Shown piece by piece: positions 1-10,219 of a stretch of DNA of 64,000 nucleotides; the first letter of the stretch is position 1; each line of letters begins with the position of its first letter. Under the pieces are notes generated by a model that saw only the letters and a program-made list of their open reading frames with translations, was not told the DNA's origin and searched no databases. A program made the position numbers and the translations under genes. This DNA is from Pseudosulfitobacter koreensis (GTDB lineage: Bacteria > Pseudomonadota > Alphaproteobacteria > Rhodobacterales > Rhodobacteraceae), in contig NZ_JANKJG010000002.1 in the NCBI RefSeq assembly GCF_024733015.1, positions 401,035 to 465,034 of the forward strand, written 5' to 3'.

Positions 1-165
1 GGGCACGATGGCCACGGCATCGGCACCGTAGACCTCTTTCAGCAGGGCCGAGATATCCTTCATCACCTTCTGAAAGGTGGCGGACATGTGGTTCAGCGAC
101 CTGTCGGTGAAAACGACCGAGAATTCATCCATCCCTTGCGGGTCAACGGTATCAAGCAATGCCAT
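1..165 (-). CDS. class V aminotransferase, N-terminal part (runs off the window)
   Basis: Only the first 55 codons are present. The peptide has the start MALLDTVDPQGMDEFSVVF, then a segment on 'LNHMS' and a stretch ending 'YGADAVAIVP', which I recognise from PLP-dependent class V aminotransferases of the alanine/serine-glyoxylate type in Rhodobacteraceae; the PLP lysine lies outside the window. The start at 165 is supported by AAGGAGG six bases upstream. It lies 62 bp downstream of the Lrp pair on the same strand and may be read from the same promoter. The assignment rests on resemblance of the N-terminus only, so the substrate cannot be given. Confidence 0.6.
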   Translation of the reverse strand, partial: MALLDTVDPQGMDEFSVVFTDRSLNHMSATFQKVMKDISALLKEVYGADAVAIVP

Positions 166-227
166 GGCGGGCCTCCTTCAATTTGGCGTTTCACCACACC
201 TAAGCCGACCGTGCGACAAAAGCCAGA

Positions 228-686
228 TCAGCCGATGGGGCCGCTCAATCGCTCTTCGCTCAGCAGCACGTTGGCCTCGACATCGCCCGCCCCCGGCAGC
301 GTCATGATCCGCCGCCGCAGCACCCGCTCAAAGTCGGGCAGATCGCGCGCCACCACGCGCAGGCGGTAGTCATAGAGGCCGAGAACATGCTCCACCGTCT
401 GCACCTCGGGGATGGCGGTGACCGCGCGCTCGAAATCCTCCAGGCTGACGCGGCCCTTGGTGGCCAGCTTCACCCCCAGGAACACCGTCACGCCAAAGCC
501 CACCGCTTCGGCGTCGATCTGCAAGCGGTGGCCTGTGATCACGCCGCTGTCCTTCAGCCGCTTGATCCGCCGCCAGGTGGCAGGTTGCGACAGGCCCAGA
601 TCACGCCCCAGCGCGCCGGCACTTTGCGTGGCGTCCAGGGCCAGCGCCCGCAGCAATGCGCGGTCGATGTCATCGAGGTCCATCAT
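228..686 (-). CDS. Lrp/AsnC family transcriptional regulator
   Basis: 152 residues, the usual Lrp length. Residues 3-62 form the winged helix ('DDIDRALLRAL', 'LGLSQPATWRRIKRL', 'GVITGHRLQID'), followed by the RAM/AsnC ligand-binding domain with the 'VEHVLGLYDYRLRVVARD' strand-helix. The start ATG lies inside the last codons of the preceding Lrp gene (683-686, ATGA), so the two are translationally coupled. The tandem pair is divergent from ilvC, which suggests amino-acid-responsive control of branched-chain synthesis, but that target is an inference. It lacks the sequence look of AhbA/AhbB sirohaem decarboxylases, which share this fold. Confidence 0.88.
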   Translation of the reverse strand: MMDLDDIDRALLRALALDATQSAGALGRDLGLSQPATWRRIKRLKDSGVITGHRLQIDAEAVGFGVTVFLGVKLATKGRVSLEDFERAVTAIPEVQTVEHVLGLYDYRLRVVARDLPDFERVLRRRIMTLPGAGDVEANVLLSEERLSGPIG

Positions 687-1159
687 ATCGGCAACCGCTC
701 GTCGGATTTGATCCGCGCCACGTGCATCAGCGGCTCGATGTCCGAGATATGCGGCAGGGTCAGCACACGCGTGCGGTAGATCCGCTGGTAATGCGCCATA
801 TCCTGCGCGATCACCGACAAGCGCACATCGACGCGGCCCAGAAAAGTCTGTATCTCCACCACCTCGGGCACCTCGCGCGCAGCTTTCAGGAACGCGTCGA
901 AGGCCACCGCGACCGTCTTGTCCAGCGTCACCCGCAACGACACCTCGACCGTATAGCCCAACGCCTGCCAGTCGATCACCGCCCGCACGCCCTTGACCGC
1001 CCCGGTGTCCATAAGCCGCATCTGCCGTCGCTGCACCCGCGCGGGTGTCATCCCGCATCGCTCGGCCAACTCGGCTGGCGTCAGCGTGGGGTCCGCCTGC
1101 CATTGACGCAATATGCGTCGATCCAGATCATCAAGCATGAATTTCACACCCTTTGCCAT
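683..1159 (-). CDS. Lrp/AsnC family transcriptional regulator, first of a tandem pair
   Basis: 158 residues. N-terminal helix-turn-helix ('LDDLDRRILRQWQ', 'LAERCGMTPARVQRRQMRL') is followed by an AsnC ligand domain ('VPEVVEIQTFLGRVDVRLSV'). It is only distantly like its downstream partner, so the pair is not a recent duplication and could act as a heteromer (inference). An internal ATG at 1138 gives a protein starting MLDDLDRR, which matches the usual Lrp start better and is a real alternative. Divergent from ilvC with 112 bp between them. Confidence 0.88.
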   Translation of the reverse strand: MAKGVKFMLDDLDRRILRQWQADPTLTPAELAERCGMTPARVQRRQMRLMDTGAVKGVRAVIDWQALGYTVEVSLRVTLDKTVAVAFDAFLKAAREVPEVVEIQTFLGRVDVRLSVIAQDMAHYQRIYRTRVLTLPHISDIEPLMHVARIKSDERLPI

Positions 1160-2294
<1,135 letters not shown>

Positions 2295-2320
2295 GCCGCT
2301 TCCAAGCGCAGCAAGACAGA

Positions 2321-2349
2321 AGCCCCGGTTGAAACGCCGGGGCTTTTTT
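2321..2349 (+). terminator. intrinsic terminator of ilvC
   Basis: Perfect 8-bp stem AGCCCCGG / CCGGGGCT around an 8-nt loop (TTGAAACG), followed by TTTTTC, 27 bp after the ilvC stop codon. Confidence 0.9.
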
Positions 2350-2458
2350 CGTGGTATGGCCCGATGCGGGTGGCTTCGCTGCAAATCCCCTCGACTTCCC
2401 GAGTTTCAAATGCTTTGAGCATCACCGACGCACAGCGCAACCAAGGCACAGACCCTGC

Positions 2459-3391
2459 ATGACACAAGCCCCCGAAATTACCGGCAAAAGCTGGGCGTTG
2501 GTCGCCATCCTCGGCTTTACGTGGGGGGCGACGTTCCTGGTGACGGAACTGGCGTTGACCGGCATTACGCCGTTCTGGCTGGCCGCCGGGCGCATCGGTT
2601 TTGCCGCAGTGTTGATGCTGGTGATCTGGCAGGCCATGGGCGGCAAGCTCTTCGTGACGCGCCCCGATGCGGGCGCGCTGACAACGCTGGTCGCCATCGG
2701 CGCGGGCAGTTCGGCGGTGCCGTTCATGTTGCTGGCCTGGGGTCAGCAATACGTGACGTCGGGCTTTGCCGGTGTCTCCATGGCCTCGGTCGCGTTGACG
2801 GTTCTGCCGCTGGCGCATTTTCTGGTGCCGGGCGAACGGCTGACCTGGCGGCGCACCTGCGGTTTTCTGATCGGCTTTGCAGGCGTCTGCGTTCTGATCG
2901 GCGGGCGCGCTTTCGAAAGCACCGGCGCGGGGCTTGAAACTGCGGGCCGCATGGCGTGCATCGCCGCCGCCTGTTGCTATGGCATCTCGTCCATCCTGAT
3001 GCGCCGCCTGCCCGCAGTCGATCCCATTGGCCTCAGCACCGTTTTGCTGCTGGTGGCCACCGCCATCGTGGTTCCCGCCGCCCTGATCGTCGAAGGGCTG
3101 CCGCCCCTGCCCTCGACCCAAACCTTGCTGATCATCGCCTTTTTGGGGCTGGTGCCCACGGCGTTGGCCAACTTCCTGCGCGTCACGGTGATCCGCTCGG
3201 CGGGGCCGGTGTTCATGTCGCTGACCAACTATCAGGTGCCGATCTGGTCGGTCCTGATGGGCATTGTGCTCTTGGGCGAGCCCGCGCCACCGTCCCTGCT
3301 GCTGGCGCTGATCCTGATTCTGGCGGGTGTCGGCCTCAGCCAATATGGCGCGCTCAAACGTTTGTTCGCGGCCAGACGCGCCGCTCGGTAG
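2459..3391 (+). CDS. EamA/DMT-superfamily inner-membrane transporter
   Basis: 310 residues with ten hydrophobic segments and the duplicated EamA arrangement: first half begins 'WALVAILGFTWGATFLVTELAL', second half near 'AACCYGISSILMRRLP'. The family exports small metabolites or amino acids; the substrate cannot be read from sequence. The frame is open 36 codons further upstream through the ilvC terminator, so I chose the ATG at 2459, which begins MTQAPEITGKSW directly before the first membrane segment. It converges on glmM with 6 bp between stop codons. Confidence 0.88.
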   Translation: MTQAPEITGKSWALVAILGFTWGATFLVTELALTGITPFWLAAGRIGFAAVLMLVIWQAMGGKLFVTRPDAGALTTLVAIGAGSSAVPFMLLAWGQQYVTSGFAGVSMASVALTVLPLAHFLVPGERLTWRRTCGFLIGFAGVCVLIGGRAFESTGAGLETAGRMACIAAACCYGISSILMRRLPAVDPIGLSTVLLLVATAIVVPAALIVEGLPPLPSTQTLLIIAFLGLVPTALANFLRVTVIRSAGPVFMSLTNYQVPIWSVLMGIVLLGEPAPPSLLLALILILAGVGLSQYGALKRLFAARRAAR

Positions 3392-3397
3392 CCGGGA

Positions 3398-4741
3398 TCA
3401 GGCCACCGCCGTCTCGACCGCATCCACCACCGCGTTCACCGCATCGTCCAGTATCTGCGCATCGACGCTTTCGGCCATGACCCGGATCAGCGGCTCGGTG
3501 CCCGAGGTGCGGATCAGCAGGCGGCCGTTACCCTGCAGGCGCGCTTCGGCGTCAGCGATCGCGGCCTTGACCGAGGCGTTGTCCAGCGGTGCCTGCCCAT
3601 CGGAATAACGTACATTTTTCAGCAATTGTGGTACAGGATCGAAACTGTGCAGCAGCGTGCTGGCCGTCTGATCCGAGCGGAGCATGACCGACAGGAACTG
3701 CAAACCGGCCAGCAACCCGTCGCCCGTGGTCGAATGGTCGGTCATCACGATATGGCCGGACTGTTCACCGCCCAGATTGAACCCGCCCGCGCGCATCCGT
3801 TCCACCACATAGCGGTCGCCCACGTTTGTACGTTCCAGCCGCAGGCCGCGCCCTTCCAAAAAGCATTCCAGCCCCAGGTTCGACATCACCGTGGCGACCA
3901 GCGCGTTGCCTTTCAGCTTGCCCTCGTCGGCCCAGCGGGCGGCCATCAGCGCCATGAGCTGGTCGCCATCGCCTACCTTGCCGTTCTCGTCGATCAGGAT
4001 CACCCGGTCGGCATCGCCATCCAGACAGATGCCCACATCCGCACCATGCGCCACCACAGCCTCGGCAGCGGTCTGGGGATGGGTCGAGCCGCAGCCCTGG
4101 TTGATGTTATAGCCGTTCGGGCTGACCCCCACGGGGATCACGGTCGCGCCCAGTTCCCAAAGCGCTTCGGGCGCAACGCGGTGCGCGGCTCCGTTGGCGC
4201 AGTCGATGACCACTTTCAGCCCGTCGAGACGCATCTGCCGGGGGAAAGACGACTTGATCCGTTCAATATAGCGGAACCGCCCGTCGTCGATGCGCTTGGC
4301 ACGCCCGATCTGGCCCGCGTCGATCAGCTCGACACCGTCGCGCACCAGCGCCTCGATCTCGGCCTCGGCAGCGTCGGACAGCTTGAACCCGTCGGGGCCG
4401 AAGAACTTGATCCCGTTGTCCTGCGCCGGGTTGTGACTGGCCGAAATCATCACCCCCAGATCGGCGCGCATCGAGCGTGTCAGCAGCCCCACCGCAGGAG
4501 TGGGCACCGGGCCCAGCAACAGCACGTTCATGCCCATCGACGTCAGCCCGGCGGTCAGCGCGTTTTCGAACATATAGCCCGACAAGCGCGTGTCCTTGCC
4601 GATCACGACGCGGTGCGCGCTGCTGCCATCGCGTTTGAAATAGCGTCCGACCGCAGCGCCGATGCGCAGTGCGGTTTCGGCTGTCATGTTGCCGGTGTTC
4701 GCGGTGCCGCGAATGCCGTCCGTCCCAAAGAGTTTTTTCAT
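3398..4741 (-). CDS. glmM: phosphoglucosamine mutase
   Basis: 447 residues. It interconverts glucosamine-6-phosphate and glucosamine-1-phosphate for UDP-GlcNAc synthesis in the cytoplasm. The phosphoserine loop '[15 protein letters not shown]' puts the active serine at residue 102, the same number as in E. coli GlmM. The metal loop 'DGDADRV' and the C-terminal phosphate-binding '[14 protein letters not shown]' are intact. Its ATG overlaps the folP stop by four bases (ATGA), the common folP-glmM coupling; the operon order is folB-folP-glmM. Confidence 0.98.
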   Translation of the reverse strand: MKKLFGTDGIRGTANTGNMTAETALRIGAAVGRYFKRDGSSAHRVVIGKDTRLSGYMFENALTAGLTSMGMNVLLLGPVPTPAVGLLTRSMRADLGVMISASHNPAQDNGIKFFGPDGFKLSDAAEAEIEALVRDGVELIDAGQIGRAKRIDDGRFRYIERIKSSFPRQMRLDGLKVVIDCANGAAHRVAPEALWELGATVIPVGVSPNGYNINQGCGSTHPQTAAEAVVAHGADVGICLDGDADRVILIDENGKVGDGDQLMALMAARWADEGKLKGNALVATVMSNLGLECFLEGRGLRLERTNVGDRYVVERMRAGGFNLGGEQSGHIVMTDHSTTGDGLLAGLQFLSVMLRSDQTASTLLHSFDPVPQLLKNVRYSDGQAPLDNASVKAAIADAEARLQGNGRLLIRTSGTEPLIRVMAESVDAQILDDAVNAVVDAVETAVA

Positions 4742-5748
4742 GACGCCTGATGTGCCACAGAGGCGCGCCAGAGGGCAATGGCCTGCGTGTGCAGCGCAAC
4801 GTCATGGGCGCGGATCAGCTGAACGCCCTGCCCCAGAGCGGCAAGTGCCACGCCCACCGATCCGGGGCCACGCTGCGACGCGTCGGGCACATCGGCCAGC
4901 GTGCCGATGAACCGCTTGCGCGACACGCCCAACAGGATCGGCACCCCGAGCCCGTGAAACAGCGACAAGCGGTTCAGCAGCGCCGTGTTGTGATCCAGCG
5001 TCTTGCCGAAACCGATGCCGGGGTCGGCGATGATCCGGTCGCGGGAGATGCCCTGGTCCGTCAGTGCGTTGATCCGGTCGCGCAGGAAATCGTAGACGTC
5101 CAGCAGCACGTCGTCATAGCGCGGATCGTGGTGCATCGTCGCGGGATCGCCTTGGGCATGCATCACGCAGACCGGTGCTGCCCGGTCTGCGCAAAGCGGT
5201 GCAAGCTCCGCGTCATAGGTGAAGCCCGCCACGTCGTTGACCACGTCGGCACCTGCGTCGAGTGCGGCCGCAGCCACGGCGGCCTTGCGCGTGTCGATGG
5301 AGATCGGCGTGTCGATGCCTGCCGCGCGGATCGCGGCGATGACCGGCGCGGTGCGGCCAATCTCATCGGGCACCTCGACGGTCGCGGCACCGGGGCGAGT
5401 GGATTCGCCGCCGATGTCGATCATCGCCGCACCTTCGCGTACCATCTGCACCGCATGGGCGGCAGCGCCCTCGCCCGAGTGTTGCCCACCATCAGAGAAG
5501 CTGTCAGGCGTAACGTTAAGAATGCCCATCACTTGCGGACGGTCCCAGTGCAGGCCGGCAATCGCTGGCCGGTCCGAGGTCAGCGGAGCCAGATCACCAT
5601 CGCATTGCGTGGCGGGGATCACGACGGGCGCACGGTCCCGTTCCAAAATCTCGACATGGGTGAACCAACCCCAGCCGCCAGCCAGTGCCTGCGCATCGTC
5701 GGGGCGCGCAGACCCCACCTGCACCAAGGGCCGGAAATATTGCGTCAA
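4738..5748 (-). CDS. folP: dihydropteroate synthase
   Basis: 336 residues. It condenses p-aminobenzoate with dihydropterin pyrophosphate in folate synthesis. The TIM-barrel signatures are present: '[15 protein letters not shown]', 'GGESTRPGA', '[24 protein letters not shown]' and '[13 protein letters not shown]', ending in the 'GVSRKRFIG' loop. About 55 residues precede the core, longer than E. coli FolP. I chose the TTG at 5748 because it overlaps the folB stop (TTGA) and yields [10 protein letters not shown]; the frame stays open upstream without another fitting start. The non-ATG start and overlap suggest low, coupled translation. Confidence 0.95.
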   Translation of the reverse strand: MTQYFRPLVQVGSARPDDAQALAGGWGWFTHVEILERDRAPVVIPATQCDGDLAPLTSDRPAIAGLHWDRPQVMGILNVTPDSFSDGGQHSGEGAAAHAVQMVREGAAMIDIGGESTRPGAATVEVPDEIGRTAPVIAAIRAAGIDTPISIDTRKAAVAAAALDAGADVVNDVAGFTYDAELAPLCADRAAPVCVMHAQGDPATMHHDPRYDDVLLDVYDFLRDRINALTDQGISRDRIIADPGIGFGKTLDHNTALLNRLSLFHGLGVPILLGVSRKRFIGTLADVPDASQRGPGSVGVALAALGQGVQLIRAHDVALHTQAIALWRASVAHQAS

Positions 5749-6668
5749 AGCGTGGCGTCCGTAACCGAGACCGCGCGCAGCGGCACCGACGCATCGGCGG
5801 GCAGATCGGCACCGATCACTAACATCTCGCTGGCGTGATAGGTCGACGCGAACCACGCCGCCAGCGCCACAGCATCCGAAGGCTGCACCGACGGCCCCTC
5901 GACCGCGTCGAGCACGATCTTGGACGGGGCCCAAACGCAGCTCTGGCCGTTTTTCATCGCCCAATCCAGTTCGGTGTGCGTCTCGACCACCACGCAGCGC
6001 GCGTCACGCGCGGCCAGCACCCAGGCGTTCTGCTCGATCGCCAGCAGGTCGATGCGCCGCTGGGTCCAGCGGTGCCCTGATTGCGGTGCCGGGACATCCG
6101 ATGGCCCCACGCAAAAGATCAGCGGACGGCCCGCCGCCTGCAACTGGTCGATCCAGCCCGTAAGATGCGGCGAAGCGATGGCCGCGTTGCCCAGATAGAC
6201 CAGTTCAGGGTGCAGGATGTCGTCTTCGGCCTCGACCAAGGCACTGTCGCCCGCACGGGTGCGCACGATCTCGACGCCCAATGCACCGGGGCCGCGGTCC
6301 ATCTTTTCGATGCGCACGAAGGCGCGAACCGCCTGCGGTTCGATCAGGATGCGGTCGGCCACACGTTCGGCCAGCGTTTCCAGCAGGTTCAGCCGCTCTT
6401 CGGCCAGTTCGTGCGCGATGGCCTCGGTGACCTTGTCGTAGCTGAGGATTCGGTCGACGTCGTCGTCGATGGGGCCGGTCAGCGGCTGCACCTCGACCAC
6501 GATGTTGAACTTGATGCGCTGGGTCTTGCCGCGCTCGGCCTGGAATGCGCCAATTTCCACGTCCACGGCATAATCACGAACCGATATCCTGTCGAGGGGC
6601 GTGCCGTCGTCCGTGGCCGCCGACCGTTCGGACGGATGCGCAAAAGCAAGGTGGATTTCAGAGGCCAT
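5745..6668 (-). CDS. folB: dihydroneopterin aldolase with a long C-terminal extension
   Basis: 307 residues, over twice a normal FolB (about 120). Residues 25-125 hold the aldolase: 'ISVRDYAVDVEIGAFQAERG', 'SYDKVTEAI', 'NLLETLAERVADRIL' and the C-terminal strand 'AFVRIEKMDRGPGA', giving glycolaldehyde and hydroxymethyl-dihydropterin. The remaining ~180 residues ('YLGNAAIASPHLTGWIDQLQ' to the end) look like a separate alpha/beta domain I cannot name. First gene of folB-folP-glmM. The frame opens at a TTG at 6683, but the ATG at 6668 is preferred. Confidence 0.85.
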   Translation of the reverse strand: MASEIHLAFAHPSERSAATDDGTPLDRISVRDYAVDVEIGAFQAERGKTQRIKFNIVVEVQPLTGPIDDDVDRILSYDKVTEAIAHELAEERLNLLETLAERVADRILIEPQAVRAFVRIEKMDRGPGALGVEIVRTRAGDSALVEAEDDILHPELVYLGNAAIASPHLTGWIDQLQAAGRPLIFCVGPSDVPAPQSGHRWTQRRIDLLAIEQNAWVLAARDARCVVVETHTELDWAMKNGQSCVWAPSKIVLDAVEGPSVQPSDAVALAAWFASTYHASEMLVIGADLPADASVPLRAVSVTDATL

Positions 6669-6772
6669 GGCGTCGCGTCCCAACAGAAGTTGGCGCCCTT
6701 CTAACGCCCCCGTCCTCGAAACGACAGTGGCAAAGACGGCACCGCACCGCCCAAAGGCGGCGCGCGAAGCGA

Positions 6773-7402
6773 TCAGTTCGACGCGGTGCGATAGGTGTCG
6801 CGGTAGAACAGGTGCACACCAATGCGCGCGGTCTGGGTATAGACCTTGCTCCAGCGCGGGTTCACGGCGGTGGTGTGATAGTGCGTGGCCCCCGACGTGA
6901 GCTTGGGCGCAGAGCCGTCCAGCACGGCGCGCGCCACCTTGGCCACGCGGTTAAAGGCACCTTGTTCGCGGATCTTCTCGGCGTTGCCATCGCAGGTATA
7001 GGTGAACTGGCACTGATACCGCTTGCCGGTGCCCTGGTTGATCACGGCGCAAACCGAACCGGGAAAACGGCCCGACTTCACGCGGTTCATGATCACCTCG
7101 GCTACGGCGAACTGGCCCTTGACGGTCTCGCCGCGCGCCTCGAAGTACAACGCCTCGGCCAGGCAGCGCCATTCGTTGCCGCCCTCGGCCTTGGGCTGGT
7201 GGTCCAGCCAGGCGCTGGTGAACTGCATGCCCTCATGGCTGGTGGTGGGCGGTGAAATCATCGCTTGCAAACGATCCTGCGAGAGGGACTGCAGACCTTG
7301 TCGTTCGGTCTTGAGCAGTGTCAGAGCCTCTTTTTCGGAGGCAGAGGCAGGAACGGTACACAGGCCAAAGGCGAGTGCGGAGCAGAGCAATAAAATTTTC
7401 AT
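6773..7402 (-). CDS. secreted cell wall hydrolase, SleB family
   Basis: 209 residues with an N-terminal signal peptide (MKILLLCSALAFGLC, cleavage after ASA). The Hydrolase_2/SleB domain covers about residues 75-200: 'CLAEALYFEARGE' with the catalytic glutamate, 'VAEVIMNRVKSGRFP', 'CQFTYTCDGN' and 'GATHYHT'. In Bacillus SleB is a spore cortex lytic transglycosylase; in non-sporing alphaproteobacteria these proteins are thought to remodel peptidoglycan. Alternative starts lie 9 and 24 bases upstream. It is a separate unit between folB and the PPDK paralogue. Confidence 0.85.
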   Translation of the reverse strand: MKILLLCSALAFGLCTVPASASEKEALTLLKTERQGLQSLSQDRLQAMISPPTTSHEGMQFTSAWLDHQPKAEGGNEWRCLAEALYFEARGETVKGQFAVAEVIMNRVKSGRFPGSVCAVINQGTGKRYQCQFTYTCDGNAEKIREQGAFNRVAKVARAVLDGSAPKLTSGATHYHTTAVNPRWSKVYTQTARIGVHLFYRDTYRTASN

Positions 7403-7532
7403 CAGACCCATCGCAAGCAGTTTCAATGCGGGTGATCTAACGAAAACCTCTAAAAGAATCTACCGCCGCTGCCTTTTTGTCGCAGGCGGGCCGGGGCGCG
7501 CCGCGTTTTGAGGGGCGAAAAACCGGGATCTG

Positions 7533-10070
7533 CTAGCCGATCTTGTGACCGATTGCCAACTGCGCGGCGGCCAGCCGTGCAACCGGAACGCGAAACGGCG
7601 AGCAGGACACATAGTCGAATCCGGCCTGCCGCACAAAGGCGATGGATTCAGGGTTGCCGCCGTGTTCGCCGCAGATCGACAGCACCAGATTGGGCGCGGC
7701 CTTGCGCCCGCGCTCAGCTCCGATCTGCATCAATTCACCCACGCCATCGACGTCAAGCGTGTGAAACGGATCTTCGGGAAAGACGCCCTGTTTGACGTAA
7801 GTGGACATGAAACGCCCCGCATCATCGCGCGACAATCCATAGGTCATCTGGGTCAGGTCGTTGGTCCCAAAGCTCATAAATGCGCAGTATGGCGCGATTT
7901 CTGCGGCCCGCAGTGCGGCGCGCGGGGTTTCGACCATCACGCCCAGACGGTAATCGAAGGCGGCGCCACGCTCGTTGCGCACGGCGGTCGCGATGGCGTC
8001 AACGCGGCCCCGGACCAGCTCGACCTCGCGTTTGGCACTGACCAGCGGGATCATGATTTCGGGCACCACCGGATCGCCGTCGACGCTTGCGTCAATCGTC
8101 GCCTCGAAGATGGCGCGGGCCTGCATTTCGTAGATTTCGGGCACCGTCACGCCCAGGCGGACGCCGCGCATACCCAACATAGGGTTGTATTCCATCAGGC
8201 TGTCGACACGGCGCATCACGGTGGACAGCGGCAGGTCCAAAGCTTCGGCCAATTCCCGCTGACCGGACCGGCTGGTGGGCAGGAATTCGTGCAGGGGCGG
8301 ATCAAAAAGCCGGATGCAAACGGGCTGACCCTGCATGATCCTGAACAGTTGGGTAAAGTCGTCGCGCTGCATCGGCAGCAGCCGTTCCAGCGAGGCACGG
8401 CGATCTTTGGACGAATCGGCAAAGATCATTTCGCGCATCACGGTCAGGCGCCCCGGCTCGAAGAACATGTGCTCGGTGCGGCAGAGCCCGATGCCCTGGG
8501 CGTTGAAGTTGCGCGCGGTCTGCGCATCGGCGGGGGTGTCGGCATTGGCGCGGATGCCGATGTCGCTGACGGCACTGGCCCACTCCATCAGCTCCTGGAA
8601 CGCATCATCAAGGGCGGCCTCGTGCATGTCGGGCGCGCCCATCAGCACCTGCCCCGAGGTGCCGTCGATGGTGACGACATCGCCTTCGCGCAGGGTGCGG
8701 CCGTCGCTGGCCTGAATGGTCTTGGCCGCGATCTGGAACCGCATGTCGGACACGCCGACGACACAAGGAAGACCGATGCCGCGCCCGATCACGGCGGCGT
8801 GGCTGGTGATGCCGCCTCGCTCGGTCAACACACCCTTGGCCGCGTGCATGCCGCGAATATCCTCGGGCGAGGTTTCGCGGCGCACCAGAATGCAGGGTTC
8901 GGAACGCGCGGCACTCGCCTGCGCCTCGCTGGCGGAGAACACCAGCCGCCCGGTGGCGGCACCGGGGCTGGCGGCGATGCCGTGGCCCAGTACATCGCGC
9001 GGCGCGTCAGGGGCGATCTGGCGGTGCAGCAATTCGTTCAGCGCGCGCGGCTCGACCCGCATCAGCGCCTCTTCGCGGGTGATGACGCCGTCGCGGGCCA
9101 GTTGTACGGCGATGCGCACCGTGGCGCGGGACGACCGCGTGACACGCACACCATCCAGAATGTGCAAGCTGCCGTTGTCGATGGTGAATTCCACGTGCAT
9201 CTCTTCGCGCAGACGGGCGCGCATCAGGGCGGCGTGGGATTTCAGCTGCGCAAAACACTCGGGCTGCAAATCTTCAAGCGAGGGGCCACGCGGGTCGCGG
9301 GTGATGAAAATGCTTTCGGCTTGCGGGCTGAGGGCGTCGCGCCCCTGGCTCTGGCGCAGGTAGCGTCCGGTGATCTGCTGCAGGCCGGTTGTGGAATCGA
9401 CCAGTTGCAATACGCCCGACCCACATTCGCCGCGCCCGACGCCCAGCGCCATCTGCTGCACCACAAGGCCCAGACCCGCATCCGCAGGCGCGCCCTTGGC
9501 CATGCGCAGCAAGCGGGCCGAAGTGCCCTCCCACGCCCGCGCCATGGATTTCAGGACGCCGCCCAGCTGGGTCGCGATATCTTCGGGAAAGGGCTCCTCG
9601 GTCTCGTCTTCATAGGCGCGCAGGGTGGCGTCGAGCGCCTCTGTCCCCTCGCCGTCGACGGCGTCGAACATGTCGGGGTCCAGCCGCGCGACGTGGACCG
9701 CATAGGCTTGCACGAAGCGGATATAGATCTTGGTCGCGGCGGCGATGCCCAGCGTGTCGCACAGCTCCTTGTGGCGGGCGTGGTTCATGCCGATGTTCAG
9801 AACCGCCCCCGGCCCGCCCCAATCGGGGTCCTGCGACGAAGGCCGAACGCAGAGCAGCGCGTCGGAGGGGAAATTTGACAGAACCGCCGCGATATCAGGC
9901 AGATGCCCCGAGGCGATGTCGTGCACCGCGTCGAAACTGAGCGCCACGGTTGCAGGCACCGGCAGATCCAGCCGCACCAGCCGCTGCAGACACTTGGCCC
10001 GGCCACCGTGGGTTTCGGCGGTGATCGGGGCCGTCTGCGTGACCAGCGTAGTATGGGGATTGTTCTGCAC
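7533..10070 (-). CDS. pyruvate phosphate dikinase paralogue with degenerate ATP-binding domain
   Basis: 845 residues, near the usual PPDK length. The phosphohistidine loop 'GGITSHAAVIGRGIGLPCVVG' and the PEP/pyruvate barrel ('GLCRTEHMFFEPGR', 'RLFDPPLHEFLP', 'SFGTNDLTQMTYGLSRDDAG', 'SICGEHGGNPESIAF' with the catalytic cysteine) are intact. The N-terminal ATP-grasp region is not: 'GGKG' reads GGRAKC, the 'SGTGVAFTRNP' loop reads SGVLQLVDS, and 'FLQTRNG' reads ILDGVRV. It may therefore use another phosphoryl source or be regulatory (inference). Start taken as GTG 10070 (MQNNPHTT); the frame is open to 10169 through repeat DNA. It lies downstream of glyS on the same strand. Confidence 0.85.
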   Translation of the reverse strand: MQNNPHTTLVTQTAPITAETHGGRAKCLQRLVRLDLPVPATVALSFDAVHDIASGHLPDIAAVLSNFPSDALLCVRPSSQDPDWGGPGAVLNIGMNHARHKELCDTLGIAAATKIYIRFVQAYAVHVARLDPDMFDAVDGEGTEALDATLRAYEDETEEPFPEDIATQLGGVLKSMARAWEGTSARLLRMAKGAPADAGLGLVVQQMALGVGRGECGSGVLQLVDSTTGLQQITGRYLRQSQGRDALSPQAESIFITRDPRGPSLEDLQPECFAQLKSHAALMRARLREEMHVEFTIDNGSLHILDGVRVTRSSRATVRIAVQLARDGVITREEALMRVEPRALNELLHRQIAPDAPRDVLGHGIAASPGAATGRLVFSASEAQASAARSEPCILVRRETSPEDIRGMHAAKGVLTERGGITSHAAVIGRGIGLPCVVGVSDMRFQIAAKTIQASDGRTLREGDVVTIDGTSGQVLMGAPDMHEAALDDAFQELMEWASAVSDIGIRANADTPADAQTARNFNAQGIGLCRTEHMFFEPGRLTVMREMIFADSSKDRRASLERLLPMQRDDFTQLFRIMQGQPVCIRLFDPPLHEFLPTSRSGQRELAEALDLPLSTVMRRVDSLMEYNPMLGMRGVRLGVTVPEIYEMQARAIFEATIDASVDGDPVVPEIMIPLVSAKREVELVRGRVDAIATAVRNERGAAFDYRLGVMVETPRAALRAAEIAPYCAFMSFGTNDLTQMTYGLSRDDAGRFMSTYVKQGVFPEDPFHTLDVDGVGELMQIGAERGRKAAPNLVLSICGEHGGNPESIAFVRQAGFDYVSCSPFRVPVARLAAAQLAIGHKIG

Positions 10071-10163
10071 TGCGGCACCTTTTGGTTTCGCCGCAGCATA
10101 GAAGGTAATGGTTAACAGACAAGAGGGGCTTTGGGGCCGCGGCAGGCCCCGGAAAGGGGCTCC

Positions 10164-10219
10164 GCCCAAGATATTTACCTGCGGGGGCTCTGCCCAAGAT
10201 ATTTACCTGCGGGGGCTCT
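10164..10219. repeat. tandem 28-bp duplication
   Basis: Two identical adjacent copies (10164-10191 and 10192-10219) of a unit beginning GCCCAAGATATTTACCTGCG and ending GGGGCTCT, between glyS and the PPDK paralogue. The second copy runs straight into the intergenic repeat at 10182-10271. Confidence 0.85.

Noticed and set aside
228..1159. Reading the Lrp pair as AhbA/AhbB sirohaem decarboxylase subunits, which also share an Lrp fold and occur in pairs
   Set aside because: Neither has the AhbA/AhbB pattern I know, no haem d1 or alternative haem genes are nearby, and the divergent ilvC favours regulators.
7545..9878. Long plus-strand open frame of about 777 codons opposite the PPDK paralogue
   Set aside because: It is antisense to a gene with intact motifs, is rich in His/Gln/Arg as expected of a reversed high-GC frame, and has no ribosome site or homologous look.
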